This document shows, piece by piece, positions 10,931 to 22,872 of a stretch of 38,107 nt of DNA (its first letter is position 1; the number at the start of each line of letters is the position of its first letter). The DNA lies in contig CDMY01000372.1 in NCBI GenBank assembly GCA_001179505.1, forward strand, positions 1 through 38,107. The letters run 5' to 3'. Both the position numbers and the translations under genes were made by a program. The stretch is from Vitrella brassicaformis (taxonomy: Eukaryota; Sar; Vitrellaceae). Under the pieces are notes generated by a model. The model did not search any database. It was not told where the DNA came from and was given only the letters and a program-made list of their open reading frames with translations.

Positions 10931-11507
10931 CGTGGGAGCCTGTGTGGTTGAGGTCTTGTGCTCAAGAGAGCACCGTCGCTCTCGCGGAACGATAGGAAAC
11001 GAGAAATGCCTTCGTGCTCTGTTACATCCTTCGCTGAGATATTCGGGGACCGCGAATTTACGGGAAGGCGAGTCTCGTCCTGGCCGTCTCGACATGCAAC
11101 CCCTCATTGGTACGAGACAGCGGTTGGTGTCCATGTCGATAGAGGATGTGGAGGGCATCAGTCCGATTGAGACTTGGTCATGCATGTCATCTGTTCATTC
11201 TCGCGAGAAGAGAAGATGTTATCTATTTGCTCTGCGCGGCCATATTTAGGACAATTATCAAATTCTCAAATTCTCACTCGCGAGAGACTGAGACGACTTG
11301 TGTTTTGCATTCCACGAAGGACTTAAGATCTCAGTGCGGAAGAGACTTCCGATGCTTGTTAGATGTTCATATCGTCAGCCATGACGGCATCAGGGAGAAA
11401 ACAACACATCGAGTATATCTTCCATGAAAGTCCAAAGCCCCAACGTGACGTATGTAGCATTTGCACAGTTCATTCAAGACGTACCAAATTCAAGAAGCAA
11501 CCGAAGT
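10931..11507. other. Intergenic spacer (promoter side of KDEL gene, 3' side of topoisomerase gene)
   Basis: A 577-bp region between two minus-strand genes. It contains TCTCGCGAGAAGAG (palindromic TCTCGCGAGA core near 11199-11208) and CTCGCGAGAGACTGAG (near 11278), two CTCGCGAGA-type palindromes about 80 bp apart. Such elements are promoter motifs in other eukaryotes, but their role here is not known. No supported gene. Confidence 0.5.
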
Positions 11508-14500
11508 TCAGGCCTTCCTTTTCGCTTTCTTGCGGCTGCCCCTTCTTGCGAAGGGCTTTGCTCGACCAGCCTTCTCAGCCTTGTTCTGCAACAGCAACAG
11601 AGCTGTCCCAAGTGTGACATCGGTCAGTCTGAGGCTGGCGGGAACAGATGCAAACTGCCTCTTATGCGCAACATACACCCCGTATCGTGAGACACCTGAC
11701 GGAGAAAGGACCAAGGACAGATAAAGCCTTGCTGTATCTTTCTCTTTACGCACCTATCCTAATCGGTTGGCCAGTCATTGGATGGCTGCCCAGCTCCGCC
11801 GGAAGTTTAAGGAGCAAAAGGGCTTCGTCAAGAGTCACAGTATTGCACCATTGTGTTGGAAGTGCGCTACGCTGTGGCTTGTTGCGTTTCCTTGCAGAAG
11901 AGGCCCGGGAGCTGGCGGTCGTATTAATGTCGAGCTGCACGTACCGTCCGTACGGCCCGACCCGCACAGAAACAAATCCACCTGTACAATTCAATGCAAT
12001 TGCAAATCAAAAACTATTTATTCAGTGGATGGGCTGAGATTCGTCGTTCCCACACGCACCTGTTTCTGGGTCTCGGCCGAGTACGGTGCCCGAGATGTTC
12101 CCCTCCCCAGCTGTGGCCGTCCCGCCTGCAGAAACGTCACCCTCGGTGTCGGCTCGCCGGTTTGGCTCCTTCAGGTAGTCGCACTGCGGATAGTTAGAGC
12201 ACCCGACGAAGGCACCATGCTTTCCAAGACGAAGGCCGAGGTTCCCCTTCCCGCACTTGGGGCAAGGGGGAGCAGTGCCGTTCACGGTTGATGATGCAGA
12301 AAGATCGGATGCAGCGTCAGCATTAAAGAGGAAGAAGTAGAGGTCGCTCGTTAGCTGGTCTCTGATGCGGCCGGGGTCCAGACGGAGGGCAGCCTCCACC
12401 GTGGGCTTGAAGTCATGCCAGAACTCGCACAGCACGGCCTCCAACCCTTTGCGAGTTGTGGCGATGAGGTCCAAATCACGCTCGAGCTGATTCATTCATG
12501 CACACAAATGGCGAATCCGATGCCAGCCGATGTGTGACTCTTATTGCTACTATTGGACCTACATTGGCTGTGAAGTTTATGGCCACGTATCGGGGACAGT
12601 AGCGTTTGAGAAAGGCAGTCACCAAACGGCCCCTGTGGACGATTCGAAGAAAAAGAAGTGTACATTCGATGCCACTCAGGGCCAATTCTACCTTGGTTCA
12701 GCAAAGAGCATCCGTCGAGTCTTTGAGACGTAGCCACGGTCAAACAGTGTTGATATTATGCCTGCCAGCGTGCACAACACGACAAGCGGGGAAGCTGTTA
12801 CGGAGTTGACGCAAATTGCCTACTCGCATAGGTGGAAGGCCGCCCAATTCCATGAGCCTCAAGGTGTTTCACAAGCGACGCTTCAGAGTAACGAGGAGGG
12901 GGCTTTGTCCAATGCTCAGTCGAATTCAACTCGCTCATGCTGACCGCCTCTCCAGCCGCCAGGACACCAACCAGAGCCCAGCTGCCGTTCGAGAAGTCAC
13001 TCGCCTGATAACGATCGGAAGCAGACCATGGCGAGCATTCTCGCGGTCACGTAGGTACGCACCGACCCACCAGTATCAGACTCTTCGTGTTGCTGCTCCC
13101 TTTCGACTGCGCTCCCTGCCCTTCGTCATCCACCATGTCAGCGCCCCGACGGCTGCCTTCCTGATAGACTCTCAGAAAGCCGTCAAATGCCAGTGATGAG
13201 CCACTCGCCCTGAAAGCATTCGGCGTGGCTTGCTGTCGCAATTGTCCTTTTCGCCTTCCTCGCGGCTTGACTAGGCCCTCGGTGTGGCGCTGGATGGCCT
13301 CTTGCGGAGAAGCGAAATCCGATGTGTCACACACATCTATCATCAGCTGGTCGTATGCTGCGCTGCTCATCTGGAGAGGAAATGGACAGAATGACAAAGA
13401 AGGACATTAGCCAAGAACCCGAATTCTCGATTGAAAGCCTGACCTGTGATGCAATGGTCCGTTTCCAGATGAGATCGTACAGTTTGAGCTCATCGCCCGC
13501 GTAGACTCCTCGAGCGCCAACGTCATCCGCAGTCAAGCTGAGAACAAAGTGCGAGGAGGGAGGTAGTGAGTAGGCAGGTGAGCCAGACACAGACTTGTGG
13601 TGCAATTTACGTCATTTCCGTTGGCCTGATGGCCTCGTGTGCTTCTTGTGCATTCTTTGTTCTAGTAGTGTAGCGTTTTGCTCGACGAGGGACGTATGAG
13701 GCACCGTATTTCCGCTTCGCCATCTCTCGTGATGCTTGCACGGCCGCCTCGGACATGGTCACGCCGTCGGTCCGCATGTATGTTATTAGCCCTGGGCCGT
13801 CCCTTCCCTCGTAAAGGGCCTGCGCGAGCAAGCATCAAGAGAGAAAAATGAATCGTGTCAAATTATGGTTAGTCGATGCTCGGCTCGGCCACGTGGACCA
13901 CGTACCTGCGCCAATCTCATGGTCTTCTTTACTGGAAATCCAAGCTTTCGCGACGCTTCCTGCTGCAGTGTGGAAGTGGTGAAAGGAGGCGCTGGAGCAC
14001 GAGACAGCCGGCCAGTCTCAACACTTGCAATCTAAATTGCCAAGTAGGCTCAATAATCATCAACACCGTGCCATTCCTCGGTCCTACTTACCACGTAGTT
14101 GCCAATTCGAAGCTCAGACAGGGTCGCGGACACCTCAGAATGGGTACTAAAAGTGACGCCACATGTGCCATTCGACTCGCTGCCCTGTCATGACACAGGC
14201 CGAAGAAGGAAATGTCATTCTGCAGCCTTCATTCGCACTCTCACTTACATTGAATCGCAGTAGTCGTGCAGAGAAGGAGGATGGTTGCCCCTTTGAACTG
14301 GCGCCCTTGAAAGCAGCGACCTCAAACGTGGCCCCAACGGTCCAGTATTGCTCGGGACAGAAGCGTTCGATTTCCGCTTCTGATAACACGAAAGCAGCAA
14401 TCTCGTGTGAGGGCAGTGACTTGATTTCTTTCCGGTACCTCGTTCTGACACTAGTCTCAACGCGACAGATTGTACTCGCCCTGCGGACCTGCTTCCGGGC

Positions 14501-15192
14501 AGCTTGCGCCACAAAACGGGGGATAACTCAAAACCAACCTGTCTCAGGTAAATCAGACATGGCCATCAATAACGGACGCGATTCATTCCAGCCTAACCAA
14601 GTAGAGTCCTCACCAAATAGTCCAGTGCCAAGCGGGCGAAATATGCATCCACAAGCGCCTGATCAATTCTTCTTGGATGTTTAAAGGCCTCCTGCACCGC
14701 CTCCTTTGTGATTTCACAAAAAGAGACGCGGAAGATCTCCTCAAGATGGTCGTGGAAGCCCTTCTCTCGCAGCATCTCCACCACATGCCACGCGATCGCC
14801 TCCCCCTCACGGTCAGGGTCGGTTGCAAGGTAGAGCCGCTTGGCCTTCTTGACGGCAGCCACAATGTGTTGCAGCGTAGAGGGCCGAGCTGTTGCTGTCC
14901 ACCTCATGCGGAAGCCCTGCGTCGGATCGACTGAGCCCTTCTTGGAGGGAAGCTGCCTTATGTGCCCTTTGCTGGCCACGACGCAGAAGTCATCTCCAAG
15001 GTATCGCTGGATTGTCCCTGCCTTTGCTGGCGACTCCACGACGACTACATTAGGCTGATGCTTCATTTGCAGAGAGCTGCCGCAACGAAAGCGCTGGTGC
15101 AGAGGCTGCAGGCAAGGGTAGGGAATGACGTAGGCGGAGAGGGGCAACACATAGAGCAATAGCTTCCCGAGTAGCATAAACGAAGTCAGCAT
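11508..15192 (-). CDS. topA: Bacterial-type DNA topoisomerase IA, probably plastid-targeted
   Basis: Spliced from about 13 exons. ATG 15192-15190 begins a hydrophobic leader ([20 protein letters not shown]) followed by a short basic stretch (HQRFRCGSS), as in the bipartite leaders of complex plastids; the mature enzyme starts near residue 45. The TOPRIM domain shows [19 protein letters not shown] and [14 protein letters not shown] (the DxD acidic pair near residues 125-127). Then come [54 protein letters not shown], the active-site tyrosine in [36 protein letters not shown] and [11 protein letters not shown]. The C-terminus has one four-cysteine zinc ribbon (CPKCGKGN...[10 protein letters not shown]) and two bacterial TopA tail repeats ([26 protein letters not shown]), ending in a Lys/Arg-rich tail at 11508. 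The enzyme relaxes negative supercoils by transient 5'-phosphotyrosine cleavage of one strand. It is complete, with no missing catalytic residue. Origin by endosymbiotic or bacterial transfer is inferred; mitochondrial targeting is possible. Confidence 0.93.
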
Positions 15193-16126
15193 CACCCCTG
15201 CGCAAACGCAGACAGCAAGAGCAGCGCGAATGCAGGTGGAACTTCACTCCGTGGTCTGCTGTTCCCACAAGCTGAAGGACACGAGCAATAAGTGAATCCG
15301 TCTGCTCACCTCAAGGGGTTTCTGATGCGAGTGAAGTGGTGTGAGTTGCATTCGGATCTCTTCAACACTGATCACACGAAGTCACACTCACAAGCGAAAC
15401 ACACAACCGTCACCATGCACTCGGAGTTTGCTGCCTGAATGTACCGTTGAACGGGCAATGCGGCTCTACGTCGAAGCACTCGAAGATCCGCTCTGACTTG
15501 GCCGCCATGCGCGTGAGCTGCTGGCGTCAGACGACTATGTCCAGGGACTCTCCTCGTCAGATCTGTGCCGGCTGCCGGATTTAGTTTTACGCCTTCGCAG
15601 TCATGAACTTCATATCCTGGTGTTTTCGCAGTCCTCTACTCAGCTACAGTTTTTGGTGCCAGTGACCCCTGGCGAGATGGAGCAAGGAAAACTCAAAAAC
15701 TGGAACTAGCGATGCGACAGAGACGTCTGTCTTGCCGTTTCCGTGCTGCACAGCACTTGCAGTATCGTCTCTGGCCAAATCTGTCCAAATCATGTCTGTC
15801 CGTGCGATTAGTGACGGCGCCGAATTGCCAACTAATGTGCGGAACTATGCGGAACGTCCAACACGAAGGATCATGATGCACGATACGTGACAGCCAGCGC
15901 GAAATAGTTTCCTTGTGTGATGGCTATGCAACGAGACAGGACCTGACACGTCCGTCAGGCGACGTACAAATATGTACAAATACATAGACAGACAAATCAG
16001 AAAGACTAATCAAGTAAGTGTGGACAGAGTACAGATCGCTACCGGCGGGCGATTCGCCGCACAAAATACCGGGCCACAGGCAAAAAGAGTGAGCCTATGC
16101 TGCCTGTCAGAAGAAATGCTCGCTAT
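15193..16126. other. Intergenic spacer with dispersed repeat copy B
   Basis: Lies between the topoisomerase gene's 5' end and the 3' end of the arylsulfotransferase gene on the same strand. Apart from the repeat at about 15460-15980 and the AT-rich TATGTACAAATACATAGACAG (15971-15991), I see no gene. Confidence 0.6.
15460..15980. repeat. Dispersed repeat, copy B (diverged)
   Basis: Shares ordered blocks with 7600-7900, including ACGTCGAAGCACTCGAAGA (from about 15470), CACAGCACTTGCAGTAT (about 15747), GCGATTAGTGACGGCGCCGAATTGCC (about 15804) and CAGGCGACGTACAAAT (about 15955). This copy is longer. Origin unknown; no coding capacity seen. Confidence 0.45.
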
Positions 16127-18916
16127 CTATGTGTTCTCTGTGGCCTTGGTCTTCGGTGTGTCTCCCTTCTTGCATGCCTGCGAGACCACTATATTTGACG
16201 TTCGCAGCCTCTGCCCCGCCTTGTCGAGGGCGACGACAAAGTACTTGACGCACTTGTTGTCTGGCCGCACCGGCGTGTTGTGCTCGAATTTGGTCCTCAG
16301 ATGTGATGCGATCCTCACGTCATTGGCGAACACCTGTGGGACAGCGAATCAACTCATGAGTACGTGACGTGACGCAGATGGCTGCTCCTCCCTCCCCTCC
16401 TTGTACGCACGTTCCACTTGCTTGTCGTGGTGTCGCCATTCCAGCTGTAGAACAGGTGGCCGTCCTCGAGGAGCAGGGTCGGTGGGAAATGAGGCACTGC
16501 ACCGTGCCAGTCGTGGCGGAATGAACGATACGATTGCAGCTGGAAGCTGTTGACGAACCGCATCTCCATCAGCTGCTCGCCCGACCTTGTCACTTCGGTG
16601 TAGAAGGGCGCATTCTTCGGATGAGAGAAGAAGAAACCGCCCTGCGTGCAGTCAGTCACAACGGCACTCTGCGCTAATGTGTGACTCGCCCACTCATGCA
16701 GTGCGTGCGATACTCACCCATGATATCACCTTGTTGCTGTTGGGCAAAGTCTGGTCACACACGCAAAATCAAACGCGCACACACGGGGTTAGATATATGC
16801 ACGTGACAGTGGCCAACCGATGAGCATTGATTGGCTTTCTTACCTGCACGTTTCCACAGGCCATTCCGAACATGGGCGGGTCGTGCTTGTGCTCCCACAC
16901 CTGAAGAGAGAGCTCGCATTGACCGTGATACTCGCCTGTGCGTGCACATACCTTCGTCACTTTTTTCCTCGCCTCGTCGACGACGTACTCGACGGCCCGA
17001 CTCTCTCTCGGCGTCCGCAGGTTGCCGTTATCTGTGTGCAGGTTGCCGTTATCTGTATGGACGCGCTTCTTGTACTTAGCAAGGCAGCGAGTTTGTTTGG
17101 CGTACCGAAGAGTGTGATTTTGTTCGGAGCAGGCATGCGCGCGTCATGTTGCATCGAGAAGCCGTGATCGTTGACAAAGTCGAACTGATTCGATTTGCCG
17201 CCCATGATCCACATGACCTCGCCCGTCTTGCGGCTGATCTTGATGATCTGCAGGGGGTCCCCGGGGGCATTCACGCAGGGAGGAAGGGAAGGAAAGGAGG
17301 ACAGTTTATGAGCATCCGGTCACACAGACGACACGACTGCCCCCATACCTACCTCGCTCAAGTGTCTGAGTGATAGGATGATGTTGCCGTCTGGATGCCA
17401 CGACAGGGTGTTGGGATGCATGTGGTCCCATTCGCCTGAAGCCGTTTCAAGTCCAGCAGTGAGATGGGCATCGAGTGCATTTGCACAGCTCGAGCTCACC
17501 ATTTCTCTTTTGGAAGACCGAATCGCGAAACTGGTTGGGCCTGCACACAGACACCACCACTACTGAGTCGGGTGTGTATCTGGCTTGGTTGCTTTTGCTT
17601 ACAAGTGGTTCCAGCTATTCCACTCAAAGACCACATGCCCATTCGCGTCTTGTTCCTGGATGATAGTCCCGTGAACGCCTTTCCTGATGTCTTCGCCCAT
17701 CACAAGCGCATGACCATCCTCCGCACGAACCGCCAAGTCATGTGAGTTGGTCCTATAGCTGCAAGCACACAACCAGCACAGACAGACAGACAGACAGGCA
17801 GACAGTGCATATTCCTTGATGGTGGGTCATCCCTCTTGTCTCCCTACCCTCCTTTGATCCTGACATATCGTCGCTGCTTGTACGTCTTATCCATGAGGGT
17901 AAAACCCGCGTTGGATGGCCGATGAACAGAGAGCATCCCATTGTCCAGGACCTTCAGGTCGCGCGTGCTCCAGTTGGCGAAGCCTGTGTTCTTAGGTTCC
18001 CTCTGCACCCACACAGGCTCTCCTTCCTCCGTGAGGATCATCAGCACGCTGCCGTAGGGATGCTCTGCGTCTGCCATGGACTCGGTGAAGATATGGCCGC
18101 CTGCAGTGGCACCCTTGCGAACCGGCCCTAAGACCTCGATCGTTGGCGGCATGTGTTTCCTGAGCGTTCTGTAGTTGGACGGCGACTTAGTCACTCGCCG
18201 TCCAGGGGCCCCCCATTCCTTCGAGGGCGCCCACGTTGTGCGGCCATCCAGTAGGCCGTCCTGGCCTGCTTGCTGCGCACGAAGGGTCGCGTTGCCGTAG
18301 ATGGAAGAGAAGGCCGAGATGCTCCGGGCTGGGTCTGGGGGCGCCTCATGGCGTATGGTGAACGACCACTCGAAGCCAGGAATGGGCGCGTGGTTCGGGT
18401 GCGGCCCTTGGCTGCCGTCGATCGTCACGGCCACCCTCTCCCCCAGAGAAAATGGCGCACGGCTCTCCAGCACGATGGTCCTCCTGTCATCAGCGACGTT
18501 GACCTTGGCGCGGTGATGCCTGCCCGTGACGCTGCCCTCCACCCGAATTCCGTCCCTCAAGGCCAACAGGGTGGCCTTCTTCTTGTTGAAGTGGACAGAG
18601 CTGAACCGGATGGCCATGGTCGTGTGGGGCGACACTCCCGACGCATTGACGGGTGGATGAAGATAGGCCACATCGGGATGACGCAGCGGCTCCGCTGGCT
18701 GGATCTTGAGCGCGTCGGATGTCTTTCTGAGGGTTTTGTGGCGCCGATGGTGCTGGCCCGAGGTCTTCTTGCCGTCTGAAGGACGGGAAAGCAGGAACGT
18801 GAAGAACGGTCTTACTGCGGCTGTCCTTTTCTGATACCTTCGCCCTGAGGCAGGGCAGGGTATGGGGTGAGCGCCAGTAGGAAGGGAAACAGAATAAGTC
18901 GGCCCAGCTGAGTCAT
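16127..18916 (-). CDS. Secreted arylsulfotransferase-like protein (ASST family), copy 1
   Basis: The start is ATG 18916-18914, giving a signal peptide (MTQLGRLILFPFLLALTPYP) that joins in phase over a short intron to DGKKTSGQHHRR. An upstream GTG frame is not needed. Next comes an Ig-like N-terminal domain (HPPVNASGVSPHTTMAIRF, VLESRAPFSLGERVAVTIDG), then a six-bladed-propeller-type ASST domain with GEPVWVQREP, NSHDLAVRAEDGHALVMGED, GHVVFEWNSWNHF, EWDHMHPNTLSWHPDGNIIL, RKTGEVMWIMGGK, GFSMQHDARM and CKKGDT near the end (stop at 16127). Known members move sulfuryl groups between phenols through a sulfo-histidine; the His in WDHMHPNT and MQHDAR are plausible catalytic or substrate residues. Intron sequence contains a GTCT microsatellite (17783-17800). 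One 3' splice site is tandemly duplicated (17020-17061). The protein is a paralogue of the divergent gene at 19229. Substrate unknown. Confidence 0.85.
17020..17061 (-). repeat. 21-bp tandem duplication of a 3' splice site
   Basis: GGTTGCCGTTATCTGTGTGCA (read on the plus strand) is present at 17020-17040 and again, with one or two changes, at 17041-17061. On the coding strand each copy reads ...CAG|ATAACGGCAACC. Two equivalent AG acceptors therefore exist 21 nt apart, both giving an open frame (DNGNLHTDNGNLRTP or DNGNLRTP). Confidence 0.9.
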
Positions 18917-19228
18917 CTGTGTGCGGAGGCAAAAATCTCTCAGGTCATATCACACCAACGGCAAGAAAAAATTGACGGCGTCACGGTTCTCTATTGCCCA
19001 CAGTCGGGCAAGTAGTAAGAAAATTCCAGGAGGGTGGAGAGGAGTCTCAGAGGACGCCCTCACATCTGTCCTTCTTTCTCCCGCCGCTTGAAGATCACCT
19101 GCGACACATGGCGGTTGCGACACCCAACCGCCCGGCCAACCGCCCCTCTGTCGTTACACCCATAGGAGGGGAGCATAGGAGCTCTTTGGTGCCTCACTCA
19201 AGCATAGGAGGGGAAGTGTTTGTGCGCG
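18917..19228. promoter_or_regulatory. Shared divergent promoter region of the two arylsulfotransferase genes
   Basis: 312 bp between two opposed start codons. It contains a near-palindrome TGACGGCGTCA (18973-18983, bZIP-site-like), a repeated CCAACCGCCC (about 19123-19146) and a repeated CATAGGAGGGGA (about 19160 and 19203) close to the plus-strand start. Head-to-head arrangement of paralogues with repeated motifs suggests co-regulation. No direct evidence of factor binding. Confidence 0.5.
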
Positions 19229-22200
19229 ATGCGGGCCGTCATCAGCTTCTTCGTGCTGACACTTCCTTTTCTCGGTTTATCACAGTTCAACAGAGGAGGG
19301 AGATTCGGAGCGTTTCAGTAAGCCAGCTGTGCGAAACACACACACGCGCCTGTGAGCCACAGAGTTTGCTTTGCGTCTCCACTACTCACCAGGTACGTCC
19401 ATCCTAGACCTGGAGCGAGGCTGGTGTCGCGGCACACCACAATCGCCGTCAGGGAGGGGAGCAGAGTCGACCCAGGGTCGATAGACAAGAGCATCAGGGT
19501 GGCGCGCGCCGACAGTGGCAAAGAGGTGAGCGGCGCCTTTGTCCTGGCCCTGGACGAAAAGACCGTCATCTTCAAGCCGGATGAGCCATTCGAAGAGGGG
19601 ACGCTCATCCAGGTCCACGTGCTCCCTGGCCTACTGGCGCTGACAGATGGCCGGAAAGTCGGAGGATTGCGATGGAAATTCACGTGAGTCGACAAATTCA
19701 GGTGGCAGCCGTGGATGGATACGTGAGTCGACAAATGCCTGCTTTACCTCTGTCAGTGTGTCGCCCATGCCGCCGCAGTCCAAGCACCCGAACCCAAAGG
19801 CCGCCTTTGGAGCGCATGATCGGCTCCCTTATGTGACCGACGAGGAGCTGAAGCGAGACGGGCTGTTGCAAGGCCTGGGTGGCAGAAAACAGAAGCTTCG
19901 AGTGGCACCGCACATGCATCCCTACGGTGACGGCCTGGTGAGACCGACGACCATGCAGAAGACATTCGGGCGCCTCTATGAGGTAAAGCTCGGCTCACTC
20001 GATCGGCCTACACCACTGGTGTATTGTTTTTTGTGATCCAGGACGGTACTGTGGAGATGATAGACGATACCATGTCCAAACGGCCCGCCGATAGATACAG
20101 AGGTTACAGGTACGTCCATGGGGGAGGCCGAGCAGGGCAGTGACGACATGCAATTCGTGGCTCCTGCCTGCGGAATGGTCGTTGAATATTGGTATGTCCA
20201 TTGATGCTGGATCCCCTCAGGACCATTCCCCCGACGTTTCCCATGATAGACGTCACCGTGCCGCCGACGGAGGGCAAGGTGGCGGAGGGCTTCATCTTCC
20301 TCAGTACCAACATCTACATGCCGCCCTGGGCAGGGGTCTTCTATCCTTATATGCTTATACTCGACTCGGTTGGCGACATTGTCTACTACAAGGTATCTTT
20401 TCACCTAACGACGTCAACCCCCTCGCATACGGGGTCGGCCCTCTGCGTGTTCCCTCGCAGCACCTACAGCCGAACTTGAACGGGCACAGTGCGGGCGACA
20501 CTTCTGTCATGAAGAGCGGTGAGGTTGCAGTTCGTCTGGAGGATGGCAAAGAGCTGCTGACCTTCGACGAGCGCTACGTCCTGACGAAGCAGTATGAGGC
20601 CGGCCACGGCTACACTGAGGTGAGCGATCAAAAGAGAGAGAGGTCACGTCACGATGGGTGCGAGGAAGAGGTCTCAGGGTGGGTGGGTGGGTGGGGTGGT
20701 TGCTCACTTCATGTTCGTGTCCATGTGTCAGCCGGGCATGCTCGATTTCCACGCATTCCAAGTTGATGATCGAGGCCACTACCTGGTGCTGATCGACGAT
20801 GTCCAGGAGGTGGACATGCGGGACGTCTTGTGGAACGGCACCGAGAACATGTTGATGCGCGGCCACGTGGTGCAAGAGATCGACCCAGAGGGTGAGCAAT
20901 CAACACGTGCTGCTGTTACATGCACATGGATGGATGATGATGCACTGATGCATTTGTGACCGTTTGAAGGCAATGTCGTGTTCGAGTGGCGCAGCTGGGA
21001 CGCCTTTCGGCTGGACGAGCTCGCGAGATGGACACAGAAGGACATCCCCACGGACCCGGGCCGGCCATGGGACACGATGCACGTAGGCCAAGAGACGGGG
21101 TGGGGGGCACGAGTAGACATGGTGTCTTGATCCCCTTGTATGAAATCTATCTGTGTAGATGAACAGTATCGACTGGGCCCCCGACGGCCATCTGGTCTTC
21201 TCTCTGCGGAAGCTCGATGGAGTGATCAAGGTGAGAGAGGCGCTGTTGCAGACGACCGCATTCGAGAGAGTGTATGCGTGTGTCTGACGTCATTGTGTCC
21301 TCAGGTCAACCGAGACACCGGAGATGTGATGTGGCGGCTGTTCGGCCCGCCTGACACTGACTTCAACCAGTTCACGACTCCTTTCACCCCTCGAGTGTCC
21401 CACCAACACGACGTCCACTTCACGGCCGACGGGACCATGACCCTCTTCAGCAATGGCAACTACCTGGAGCCCGAGATCAGCACCGCGATGGAGTTCGCCA
21501 TTGACGAGGAGGCTCGCGTCGCCCGGCTGGTATACAAGTACAGCGACCCAAGTATTTTCTCGTTCGCCACCGGAGGGTGCCAGAAGCTCGATAACGGCAA
21601 CATGGCCATCGGATGGGGCGGGCTGAATCTGACGGGCATCGCGCCATTCTACACAGGTCCGCCAAGTCAGGCCACCAGTAAATATATGAGACCAGCAGAG
21701 CATCATGCCACTCGTCCGACCCCTGTCTGTCTGCCTTGTTGCGTGCGTGCGTGGGTGCCAACACAGAGGTGACTCGCGACAAGGAGGTGGTGCTTCAGAT
21801 GAAGATGCGCGGTGGCGGCTCGTCCTATAGGGTGCGCAAAAGCCCGTGGGTGGGGGTCCCGCACTGGTCGCCTGTCATCGTGCTCGACATGCACCGCCAC
21901 TTCAACGACGACCCGCACTCACTCCACTACAGGTGAGGTGGGTGTGGTGGGGCGAGATAAGCATCTTGGTAACCTCTTCTGGTGGGTGCCTGCCTTCTGT
22001 CTGATGTGCCTGCCCTGTTTGTTTGTCGCAGCTGGAACGGCGCGACCGTCCACACGACGTGGCGCGTGTACGCTGGTATGCACCCTGAGCGTCTCAAGCT
22101 GATCAAGGAGCACACGAAGACGCGCTTCGAGCACGTCAAGCAGCTCCGACGGACCAAGTGGTACAGTCCCCACGAGAGGTGCGTCTACTTCCAAGTCGAG

Positions 22201-22272
22201 CCTGTCGACTACAACGGCAAGACATTCCAGCGATCTGCCGTCTTGGCCTCACCTGCCTGCGGGAATGCCTAG
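19229..22272 (+). CDS. Secreted arylsulfotransferase-like protein (ASST family), copy 2
   Basis: ATG at 19229 opens a first exon encoding a signal peptide (MRAVISFFVLTLPFLGLSQ). It joins phase-perfectly (CA|G) to YVHPRPGARLVSRHTTIAVRE, the conserved start of an Ig-like N-terminal domain (VSGAFVLALDEKTVIFKPDEPF). The ASST propeller follows over about 11 more exons: GVFYPYMLILDSVGDIVYYK, PGMLDFHAFQVDDRGHYLVL (the family DFH motif), WDTMHMNSIDWAPDGHLVFS, NRDTGDVMWRLFGPP, RVSHQHDVHFTADGTMTLF, NGNMAIGWGGLN and SWNGATVHTTWRVYAG. The stop is at 22270-22272. It should act outside the cell or in the secretory pathway as a sulfuryl transferase or related periplasmic-type enzyme. It is closer to canonical ASST than its minus-strand neighbour, because that copy has NSHD where this one has DFH. 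Expression is probably co-regulated from the 312-bp divergent spacer. Confidence 0.87.
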
Positions 22273-22872
22273 TAACTAGCTCTTATACTGTCAATCAATT
22301 TATGACTGTCGTCTGTGAGCCCTCTTGTATGCCCTCCTTTATTTGTTTGTACGACTATTTTCGTATTATCGTCGTCACCATAACATATCAGTGTTACTAG
22401 TGTCCTACTTGCTAGTGTCTCCCTGGTGCATTCTTCGTGGTAGTCAGTGTGCATTTGCGTGTGGGCTTGCCGTGCTGGGCTGCGCTCTCTGGATGGATGG
22501 ATGGATGGGTGGATCGCAGGCGATTTTTCTACTCTCAGTGAGAGGGTGTGGTGAGAACGTACGTGCTTACGTCCATGCAGTGTTTGGTACCCGTGATGAC
22601 GGGAATTTTCTGCAAGTGTGAGTAGTCGCCTGTAATTTGTGGACATTTATTCATTGGCATGGATGTTTTCCTTCTGTGCTCGAGCGTGGTGTTGCAAGTG
22701 CGTCGACACTCTGCAGTCTCTAGTGCACTCGATCACCGACAAATAAATGCAAATGGGGCTTTTCTTTCATGCTCACATTGCCTTCACCCAACATTCGCGC
22801 CTACACAACGCACATGGCCGGCCTTCTACGCACCCCACCCCCCCATACTCCAGGCCCCAGGAAGCCACCTTG
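22273..22872. other. Convergent 3' spacer
   Basis: 600 bp between the stops of two convergent genes. It holds a GGATGGATGGATGG microsatellite (about 22491-22507), an AT-richer segment (22290-22400) likely to contain 3' ends, and a C-run (about 22840). No gene seen. Confidence 0.6.
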
